From: a bacterium
GTDB taxonomy: Bacteria; Verrucomicrobiota; Verrucomicrobiae; Opitutales; Opitutaceae
NCBI GenBank assembly: GCA_021780625.1
Contig: JAJXYI010000234.1
Span: forward strand, 1-6,299
Length of the DNA: 6,299 bases
Reading direction: 5' to 3'
The position numbers and the translations under genes were made by a program. Below, piece after piece: positions 1-6,299 of this stretch; the first letter of the stretch is position 1; each line of letters begins with the position of its first letter. Under the pieces are notes generated by a model. The model was not told the DNA's origin. It worked only from the letters and a program-made list of their open reading frames with translations, and did not search any database.

Positions 1-440
1 GCACCTGGTCCAAGGCAGCCGACCTGGCGCGCCACGCCGTCCTGCCCCTGTGCTGCTACCTGATCGGGAGTTTCGCCTTCGTGACGCTGCTGATGAAGAA
101 CCACCTGATGGACGCGCTGGCCGCCGACTACATGCGCACCGCCGTGGCTAAGGGAGCCTCCTACCGCAGGGCCGTCCTCAGGCACGCCCTGCGCAACTCT
201 CTCATCCCGATCGCCACCAACTTCGGCCAAAACATCACCCTGCTCGTCTTCGGCTCCTTCCTGATCGAATCGATTTTCGACATCAACGGTTTCGGCCTGC
301 TCGGTTACACCTCTACGCTGGACCGCGATTATCCCGTGGTCATGGGAGTGCTCCTGGTCTCGTCCTTGCTACTGCTCGTGGGCAACATCATCTCGGACGT
401 CCTCGTCGCCCTGGTCGACCCGCGCATCCGTTTCTCCTGA
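1..440 (+). CDS. yejB: YejB-like peptide ABC transporter permease, C-terminal part
   Basis: Inner-membrane permease subunit of a peptide importer. It pairs with the YejE-like permease encoded just downstream. The reading frame is open from base 3 and ends at TGA 438-440, giving 145 residues. E. coli YejB is about 364 residues, so roughly the last 40% is present and the start lies outside the window. Visible parts are a membrane segment near residues 13-31, the cytoplasmic EAA loop (DYMRTAVAKG, about residues 42-51, followed by RHALRN), which contacts the ATPases, and further hydrophobic segments. The C-terminus reads GFGLLGY, then RDYPVVMG, then VDPRIRF, which closely resembles the end of YejB as I know it and fits it better than OppB/DppB. 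The next gene starts 12 bases after the stop. The edge truncation is an artefact of the window, not gene damage. Confidence 0.93.
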   Translation, partial: TWSKAADLARHAVLPLCCYLIGSFAFVTLLMKNHLMDALAADYMRTAVAKGASYRRAVLRHALRNSLIPIATNFGQNITLLVFGSFLIESIFDINGFGLLGYTSTLDRDYPVVMGVLLVSSLLLLVGNIISDVLVALVDPRIRFS

Positions 441-452
441 CCCCGTCCCGAC

Positions 453-1502
453 GTGCGTCTCCCACTCAACCCCCTCACCCGGCGCAAACTGCAGCGTTTT
501 CGTTCGATCAAGAGGGGTTATTATTCGTTTCTTCTCCTGTCTCTGCTCCTGCTCGCCGCCGCCTTCGGCGAGCTCCTGGTGAACAGCCGCGCGCTGATCG
601 TGCACTATCAGGGGCACACCTATTTTCCGACCTACACCGCCTTTCATCCCGGCACCGACTTCGGCGAGTCCTCCTCCTACGAGGTCAATTACCGCAAGCT
701 CGCGCAGAAATTCGCCCGCGAGCACAGCGGCAACTGGGTGCTGATGCCCCCCGTGCCCTACGACCCGTTCGAGAACGACTTTCGCGCCGGGGTGTACCCG
801 CCCACCGCCCCCTCCTGGAAGGAACGGCATTTCCTGGGCACCGACACCACGGGACGCGACGTGCTGGCGCGGCTGTTCTACGGCTTCCGCACCGCGATGA
901 TCTTCTCCCTGCTGTACATGGTCTTCGTCTACCTGCTCGGCATCTCGATCGGCTGCACCATGGGTTACTTCGGCGGCACCTTCGACCTGCTCACCCAGCG
1001 CCTCGTCGAGATCTGGTCCAACATCCCCTTCCTCTACGTCGTCATCATCGTCGCTTCCATCGTCACACCAAACTTGGGCTGGCTGTTGGCAATCGTCGTG
1101 CTCTTTTCCTGGACGGGCATGACCTACTACATGCGCACGGCGACCTATAAGGAGAAGGCGCGCGATTATGTGTCCGCGGCCCAGGTGCTCGGCGCCGGCA
1201 CGGGGCGGATCATCTTCAAGCACATCCTGCCCAATACGCTCTCCACCCTCGTCACTTTCATCCCCTTCACCCTGGCCAGCGCGATCACGCTGCTCACCGC
1301 GCTCGATTTCCTCGGCTTCGGCCTGCCACCGCCCACCCCGAGTTGGGGAGAGCTCCTCCACCAGGGCACCGCCAATCTCGACGCCCCCTGGATCGTCGCC
1401 TCCGCCTTCTTCGCCCTGGTCGTCGTGCTCAGCCTCGTCACCTTCATCGGCGAGGCCGTGCGCGAAGCCTTCGATCCGAAAAAATTCACCGTCTACAAAT
1501 GA
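453..1502 (+). CDS. yejE: YejE-like peptide ABC transporter permease
   Basis: Second inner-membrane permease of the peptide importer, 349 residues, close to the usual YejE length. After a basic N-terminus (RRKLQRF) comes one membrane segment at about residues 24-43. A long extracytoplasmic stretch follows to about residue 125, containing the YejE-type YFPTYTAFHPGTDFG. Then come LGTDTTGRDVLARLFYG (about 128-144), several membrane helices, the EAA loop (DYVSAAQVLGAG and KHILPN, about 238-261), LDFLGFGLP, and a C-terminus with FIGEAVREAFDPKKF. This layout matches E. coli YejE along its length. The start is GTG at 453. No Shine-Dalgarno is visible, but the start lies 12 bases after the yejB stop, so coupling is likely. 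The stop TGA overlaps the ATG of the next gene (ATGA). Confidence 0.95.
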   Translation: MRLPLNPLTRRKLQRFRSIKRGYYSFLLLSLLLLAAAFGELLVNSRALIVHYQGHTYFPTYTAFHPGTDFGESSSYEVNYRKLAQKFAREHSGNWVLMPPVPYDPFENDFRAGVYPPTAPSWKERHFLGTDTTGRDVLARLFYGFRTAMIFSLLYMVFVYLLGISIGCTMGYFGGTFDLLTQRLVEIWSNIPFLYVVIIVASIVTPNLGWLLAIVVLFSWTGMTYYMRTATYKEKARDYVSAAQVLGAGTGRIIFKHILPNTLSTLVTFIPFTLASAITLLTALDFLGFGLPPPTPSWGELLHQGTANLDAPWIVASAFFALVVVLSLVTFIGEAVREAFDPKKFTVYK

Positions 1503-3415
1503 CTCATCCGCTCCGTCTCCGCCCGCTTGCCCTCGCCCTGGCCTCCCTCGGCGCCCTCCTCCTCGTCTCCGGCTGCGGCAAGAAGAAGGCCGCCGTCGAG
1601 CGCAACGTCGTCCCGGTCGCCGACGCCTACTACAAGGCCAACCCGAAGTTCTTCATCTTCGCGAAACCCTCCGACCTTCCAAAGAACCTCGTCTGGCACG
1701 ACGGCCACGACGTGCCCACCTTCGCCGACGCCGACGCGAAACGCGGCGGAACGCTGCACGCAAGCATCCCCGATTTCCCGCGCACCCTGCGCTACGTCGG
1801 CCCCGACGCCAACGGCGCATTCCGTCCCTACATTCTCGACGACAACGAGCTGACGCTCCTCGGGCGGCAGCCGAACACCGGCCAGTACTACCCGAGCCTC
1901 GCGAAGGAATGGGCCTTCGATCCGGACGGTCGCACGATGTACTTCAAGCTCGATCCCGACGCGCGCTTCAGCGATGGCACCCCGGTCACCGCCGACGACT
2001 TCCTGTTCGCGTTCTATTTCTACCAATCGAAGTACATCGTCGAGCCCTGGTCCAACAACTTCTACACGGTCAACTTCTCCCGGATCATCCGCTACGACGC
2101 CCACACCCTCGCGGTGTCCTGGAAGGAGAAGAAGCCCGCCCTCGCCTTCTGGCTGGGCTCGCTCAATCCGGTCGACGAACATTTCTATAAGGATTTCGGC
2201 AAGGACTACGTCCAGCGCTATCAGTGGAAATTCGAGCCGACCACCGGGCCCTACATGGTGCAGCCCGATGACGTGCACATGGGCACGTCCATCGACCTCA
2301 CCCACGTCAAAAACTGGTGGGCCAGCGACAAGCCCTTCTTCCGGCACCGCTACAATTTCGACCGCATCCACTTCCAGGTCATCCGCGATCCCAACAAGGC
2401 CTTCGAGGCCTTCAAACGCGGAGATCTCGACTCGTTCAGCCTCACACAACCGCAGTACTGGTACGAGAAGCTGCCCGACTCGGACCCGCTGGTGCAGGAC
2501 GGCTACATTCACAAGATCACCTTTTACAACGAGATTCCCTGCCCGAGCTACGGCCTCTACCTCAACGAAGCCATGCCGCTGCTCAACAACCGCGACATCC
2601 GCGTCGGCATCAACTACGCCACCGACTTCGATCTGGTCGACAAGCAGTACTTCCACGGCGACTACGTGCGGATGCAGACCTCCGCCGACGGCTTCGCGCA
2701 GGTCCCCTTCCCGGGCATCCACGCCCGTCCCTTCTCGATCCCCAAGGCCCTGGAGTATTTCGCCAAGGCAGGTTTCACCCGCCGCGGTCCCGACGGAATC
2801 CTCGTGAACGCACAGGGCCAGCGCCTCTCGTTCACGATCACCTGCGGCGACGCCCCGCTCAAGGACGTGCTGACGATCCTCAAGCAGCAGGCCGCCAAGG
2901 CGGGCCTCGAGTTCAACATCGAGATGCTCGACGAGACCACCGCCTGGAAGAAGATGATGGAAAAGCACCATCAGATCGCCTTCGTCGCCTTCAACGTCGC
3001 GGTCGAGCCCTACCCGCGTTACTGGGAGACCTTCGACTCGGTCAACGCCCACAAGGCCCAGACCAATAATCTCACGAACACCGACATCCCGGCCATGGAC
3101 AAGCTGATCGACGCCTACGATCACGCCACGTCCATGGACGAGATCCGCATGCTGGCGAGGAAGCTCGAGCTGATGGTCCATCACGACGCATCCTTTGTAC
3201 CCGGTTTCAAGATACCGTTCTACCGCGTCGGCACCTGGCGCTGGATCCGCTGGCCGAAGGATTTCAATGTCCGCTTCAGCCAGTACGCCGGCCAATATGG
3301 CCTGGACTGGATCGATCCGCAGATGAAAAAGGAGACCCTCTCCGCACGCTCGGCCGGAAAGACCTTCCCGCCCGTCATCAAGGTCTACGACCAATGGAAG
3401 AAGAAGGACGACTGA
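1499..3415 (+). CDS. yejA: YejA-like peptide-binding lipoprotein (SBP_bac_5 family)
   Basis: Extracytoplasmic solute-binding protein that would capture peptides for the YejB/YejE channel; 638 residues against about 604 in E. coli YejA. I chose ATG 1499 because it overlaps the yejE stop (ATGA) and places a lipoprotein signal exactly at the N-terminus. That signal is a basic n-region, a hydrophobic core (residues 10-23), and the lipobox VSGC with C26 as the predicted lipidated cysteine, followed by GKKK. A linker leads to the family 5 binding fold, starting with AKRGGTL (about 81-87). SDGTPVTADDFLFAF (about 158-172) is the classic D-G-x-P-V/I-T-A-x-D block. NFDRIHFQVIRDPNKAFEAFKRGDLD (from about 286) is the YejA-type segment. 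Lipidation differs from the soluble E. coli protein. The gene also sits after yejE, whereas in E. coli yejA is first. The ligand cannot be read from the sequence. Confidence 0.92.
   Translation: MTHPLRLRPLALALASLGALLLVSGCGKKKAAVERNVVPVADAYYKANPKFFIFAKPSDLPKNLVWHDGHDVPTFADADAKRGGTLHASIPDFPRTLRYVGPDANGAFRPYILDDNELTLLGRQPNTGQYYPSLAKEWAFDPDGRTMYFKLDPDARFSDGTPVTADDFLFAFYFYQSKYIVEPWSNNFYTVNFSRIIRYDAHTLAVSWKEKKPALAFWLGSLNPVDEHFYKDFGKDYVQRYQWKFEPTTGPYMVQPDDVHMGTSIDLTHVKNWWASDKPFFRHRYNFDRIHFQVIRDPNKAFEAFKRGDLDSFSLTQPQYWYEKLPDSDPLVQDGYIHKITFYNEIPCPSYGLYLNEAMPLLNNRDIRVGINYATDFDLVDKQYFHGDYVRMQTSADGFAQVPFPGIHARPFSIPKALEYFAKAGFTRRGPDGILVNAQGQRLSFTITCGDAPLKDVLTILKQQAAKAGLEFNIEMLDETTAWKKMMEKHHQIAFVAFNVAVEPYPRYWETFDSVNAHKAQTNNLTNTDIPAMDKLIDAYDHATSMDEIRMLARKLELMVHHDASFVPGFKIPFYRVGTWRWIRWPKDFNVRFSQYAGQYGLDWIDPQMKKETLSARSAGKTFPPVIKVYDQWKKKDD
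3404..3408 (+). promoter_or_regulatory. Shine-Dalgarno-like AAGGA deciding the start of the first ATPase gene
   Basis: AAGGA lies inside the last codons of the binding-protein gene, 9 bases before GTG 3418 and 24 bases before ATG 3433. The spacing favours the GTG as start. It is the only clear Shine-Dalgarno match I see next to any start in this window. The sequence encodes lysine-rich residues, so it may be coincidental. Confidence 0.45.
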
Positions 3416-3417
3416 CC

Positions 3418-4427
<1,010 letters not shown>

Positions 4428-4428
<1 letters not shown>

Positions 4429-5417
4429 TGTCAGACCAACCGACACCCCTGCTCGAAGTGCGCGACCTGCGCACCCACTTCCCCGTGAAGGGCGGCGTGT
4501 TCATGCGCGCCGTCGCCAGCTGCAAGGCCGTCGACGGCGTCAGCTTCCAGCTCCTTCCCGGCGAGACGCTCGGCTTGGTCGGCGAATCCGGCTGCGGCAA
4601 ATCGACCCTGGGCAAGACGATCGCGCGCCTGATCCGCCCGACCGCGGGCCAGGTGCTGTTCGAGGGCGCCGATCTGGCCCCGCTCTCCCGGAGCCAGCTG
4701 AAGCCTATCCGCCGCCACCTACAGATGGTGTTTCAGGATCCGGTGGAATCGCTGAACGCGCGCCACACCGTCGGCGCCCTGGTCGAGGAGCCCCTCATCA
4801 TTCACAACCTCGGTTCCGCGGCGGAACGCCAGCAGCGGGTCGAGGAGCTGCTCGCCAAGGTCGGGCTGCCCAGGGACGCAGCCCGGCGCTACCCCTTCGA
4901 ATTCTCCGGTGGCCAGCGCCAACGCATCGGCATCGCCCGCGCGATCGCACTCAACCCGCGCCTGGTCATTTGCGACGAGCCGGTGTCGGCCCTCGACGTC
5001 TCGATCCAAAGCCAGATCCTCAACCTCCTGCTCGACCTGCAGCGCGACCTGGGCCTCTCCTACCTCTTCATCGCGCACAATCTCGCGGTCGTGAAACACA
5101 TCTCCGACCGCATCGCCGTGATGTACCTCGGACGCATCGTGGAGCTCGCGGACGCCGACGAGTTGTACGCGAATCCGTGCCACCCGTACACGCGCGCCCT
5201 CATCGCGGCGATTCCCGAGCCCGACCCGCGCCGCGCCCGCAAACGCACAGTCATCCAGGGCGACCTTCCCTCCCCGATCAACCCGCCCCCCGGCTGCCCC
5301 TTTCACCCCCGCTGCCCCCACGCCACCGACCGGTGTAAAACCGAGGTCCCCTCGCTGCGCACCGTCTCAGAGCCAGGGAAGCCGTTGCACACAGTGTCGT
5401 GTCACTACGATCTGTAG
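4428..5417 (+). CDS. Peptide ABC transporter ATP-binding protein, OppF/DppF-like (second half of a split YejF)
   Basis: Second cytoplasmic ATPase of the importer, 329 residues, expected to form a heterodimer with the preceding gene product. Motifs are intact: THFPVKGGVF near the N-terminus (typical of OppF/DppF), Walker A GESGCGKS (52-59), Q-loop Q103 in MVFQDP, signature FSGGQRQR (159-166, with the F common in this subfamily), Walker B RLVICDEP with E184, and H217 in FIAHNLAVV. The C-terminal oligo_HPY region has HPYTRALI and a cysteine series CX5CX6CX21C. ATG 4428 shares one base with the upstream stop (TGATG) and has no Shine-Dalgarno, so translation probably depends on reinitiation. The stop is TAG 5415-5417. 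This is the last gene of the operon. No clear terminator follows. Confidence 0.94.
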
Positions 5418-5420
5418 TTA

Positions 5421-5447
5421 AACCACGGACACGAAGGGCACGCAGAG
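5421..5447 (+). repeat. CACG-type short interspersed repeat at the operon end
   Basis: Three CACG units stand in a row (CACGGA at 5424, CACGAA at 5430, CACGCAGAG at 5439), introduced by TTAAACC 3 bases after the operon's last stop. From memory, AACCACGGACAC...CACGGAG-type sequences recur in intergenic regions of Verrucomicrobiota, Planctomycetota and some other genomes. Only one copy is visible here, so the dispersed-repeat status is inferred, not seen. No palindrome strong enough to act as a terminator is present. Confidence 0.45.
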
Positions 5448-5994
5448 AGGCGGTTGAGGGAGAGCGCTGATCCCCTTCAGTGACGCCACAGTGCATCATA
5501 CGCCGACCGCAAATATCCAGGTTTGACCCCTCGAGATCGCCCGACTCCGCTTGTCCTTTCCGGCCCAGCCTCCGCCGCGCATCCGCGCTCAACCAGCAGC
5601 CTCCCTATCGATGCGGGCCCGACTTTTGCCATCCTCGGACGGAGCATCCATGACTTGCGCCTTTTTTATCCTCCAGTTGGCGAAGTCGGGTTAAGTTCGA
5701 TCATGCGTCCGAGACGCAGCGCAGGTTTAGCGCGTGGGAGGGTTCATCAGTAGGATTAATTATAGGTAAACAACATGTGCGTGGTGCTACTGTTAGCTGG
5801 TAGTGATTAAGCATTCTTACTTACACAGGCCTAGTGTTGTTACTAATCATTCGCAACGTATCGTCTCTCTTACGTTTTTTCCGGAGGCAACCCCTCCTAT
5901 GACTGCCTGATCGTCCGGCGAATTGGGTTGGAGCGTTGTGCGCGAACGTGAGCCTCCATGGTCTTCATTGTTTAAGTACCTATGCCCCAATCCA

Positions 5995-6020
5995 TTGACA
6001 TGCCTTTGCTAGGTTAGCAC
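5995..6020 (+). promoter_or_regulatory. Possible -35 box and operator-like palindrome before the exported-protein gene
   Basis: A perfect TTGACA is at 5995-6000. The best nearby -10 candidate, TAGCAC at 6015-6020, is poor and only 14 bases away, so a standard housekeeping promoter is not well supported. The perfect inverted repeat TGCTA-GGT-TAGCA (6007-6019) covers that position and could be a regulator site. It would leave a leader of about 40-50 bases before ATG 6067. Confidence 0.3.
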
Positions 6021-6066
6021 TCCGCTCATCCCCGAGCCCGCTTCAACTCGCTTCGTTGTCTTTCCC

Positions 6067-6299
6067 ATGCACACTCAAGAACCGACTCTAATTCGTCGCC
6101 TCACTCGCTGGGCGCTGCCTGCGTTCCTCGCAGTTGCCGCACTGGCCATCCCCAACCGTGCCGTCGCAAACCCCTTTGCGGCCACCACCTTCAGCCCTGC
6201 CTCCCAATCGGTTGATCAGGGTAACACGTTCAGCGTAAACGTTGTTATGACCGTGCCCTCCGGCGGCTATACAGCCAACGGCATCGACGCGCTCAGATC
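6067..6299 (+). CDS. Exported protein, N-terminal part; possible cohesin-like domain surface protein
   Basis: The reading frame is open from ATG 6067 to the window end (77 codons seen). The N-terminus is a clear Sec signal peptide: basic n-region (RRLTRW, residues 10-15), hydrophobic core (16-28, ALPAFLAVAALAI), then NRAVA with predicted cleavage after A34. The mature part has the pattern SPASQSVDQGNTFSVNVVMTV, followed by GIDALR. An alternating hydrophobic strand after a G-x-x-F turn, then a G-I/V-x-x-x-x-L strand, resembles the first strands of cohesin-like beta-sandwich domains. Such domains are common in PEP-CTERM-sorted proteins of Verrucomicrobiota and relatives. The C-terminus, where a sorting signal would sit, is outside the window, so the family call is tentative. 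No Shine-Dalgarno precedes the ATG. It has its own upstream region and is not part of the transporter operon. Confidence 0.75.
   Translation, partial: MHTQEPTLIRRLTRWALPAFLAVAALAIPNRAVANPFAATTFSPASQSVDQGNTFSVNVVMTVPSGGYTANGIDALR

Larger units (their letters stand above)
5418..6066. other. Intergenic region of about 650 bases, no convincing gene
   Basis: Contents in order are as follows. The CACG repeat lies at 5421-5447. Weak inverted repeat CTGA/TCAG is at 5468-5481, with no T-run. CCAGGTTTGACCCC is at 5517-5530. A T6 run at 5662-5667 has no good stem before it. An AT-rich patch occupies about 5745-5880 (38% GC by hand count for 5751-5880), with small inverted repeats TAGT/ACTA (5832-5845), TGATTA/TAATCA (5804-5849) and CTAC/GTAG (5787-5803). 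GGAGG/CCTCC forms a hairpin at 5883-5897. TTGACA is at 5995 and a small palindrome is at 6007-6019. A 76-codon frame at 5523-5753 lacks any recognisable domain or start signal. I recognise no tRNA, rRNA, CRISPR or known riboswitch. Confidence 0.7.

Noticed and set aside
369..1361. Minus-strand open frame of 330 codons opposite the YejE gene
   Set aside because: Low-complexity, charged, glycine/glutamate-rich translation typical of antisense shadows in high-GC DNA; the plus-strand gene explains the region.
1168..2190. Plus-strand frame rich in Arg/Pro/Ser overlapping yejE and yejA
   Set aside because: Shifted-frame shadow spanning two real genes; composition is unlike a folded protein.
1493..3394. 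Minus-strand open frame of 633 codons opposite the binding-protein gene
   Set aside because: It mirrors a GC-rich coding strand, where GC-rich third positions remove antisense stops. Its product has no recognisable domain, while the plus-strand product is an unmistakable binding protein.
5468..5481. CTGA/TCAG inverted repeat as operon terminator
   Set aside because: The stem is only 4 bp, about 6 with a wobble pair, and no T-run follows.
5641..5670. T6 run at 5662-5667 as a possible terminator
   Set aside because: No stable GC-rich stem directly precedes the T-run, and it lies about 245 bases after the operon's last stop.
5523..5753. 76-codon frame in the intergenic gap
   Set aside because: No Shine-Dalgarno, no domain, mixed composition and weak codon preference; it ends in the region where base composition changes. 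Most likely a chance frame.
5780..5860. Integron attC-like site in the AT-rich patch
   Set aside because: GTTAGCT and nearby inverted repeats suggested it, but the paired R'/R'' core motifs (GTTRRRY and RYYYAAC) are not present in the required arrangement, and no cassette structure surrounds it.
5929..5943. GG-N10-GC spacing resembling a sigma-54 promoter (TGGAGCG...GCGC)
   Set aside because: Only the invariant GG and GC plus a few other positions match. Such minimal matches are frequent by chance, although sigma-54-type control is known for some PEP-CTERM genes.

Overview
The window is high-GC (GC-rich third codon positions in every transporter gene). It holds most of one plus-strand ABC transporter operon, a long non-coding gap, and the start of a separate exported-protein gene. 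The transporter is a YejABEF-type peptide importer. I recognise YejB and YejE directly from the sequence, including the YejB-specific C-terminus around RDYPV...VDPRI and the YejE run around LDFLGFGLPxPxxSxGELL. The organism is probably a Gram-negative from a PEP-CTERM-rich, high-GC lineage. The last gene and a CACGGA-type repeat make me favour Verrucomicrobiota (Opitutaceae-like), but that is inference with moderate to low confidence.

Layout: 1-440 is the 3' end of the first permease gene (yejB-like, truncated by the window edge). 453-1502 is the second permease (yejE-like, GTG start). 1499-3415 is the peptide-binding protein (yejA-like, here a predicted lipoprotein). 3418-4428 and 4428-5417 are two separate ABC ATPases (OppD/DppD-like and OppF/DppF-like). 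They take the place of the single fused YejF of E. coli. The genes are packed with ATGA and TGATG overlaps or gaps of 2-12 bases, so they are almost certainly co-transcribed and translationally coupled.

5418-6066 is a gap of about 650 bases with no convincing gene. It begins with a short CACG-type interspersed repeat directly after the last operon stop. It contains a sharply AT-rich patch (about 38% GC by hand count over 5751-5880) with small inverted repeats. It ends with a TTGACA box and a small perfect palindrome in front of the next gene. I see no good rho-independent terminator.

6067-6299 begins a new gene coding for a secreted protein with a clear signal peptide. The start of the mature part looks like a beta-sandwich (cohesin-like) domain, as is common in PEP-CTERM surface proteins. 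It runs off the window.

How the parts work together: the lipoprotein captures peptides outside the inner membrane and passes them to the YejB/YejE channel, and the two ATPases form the heterodimeric motor. I found no evidence of a wholly new system. The points of interest are the split ATPase, the lipidated binding protein in an unusual gene position, the C-terminal cysteine clusters in both ATPases, and the structured AT-rich gap.
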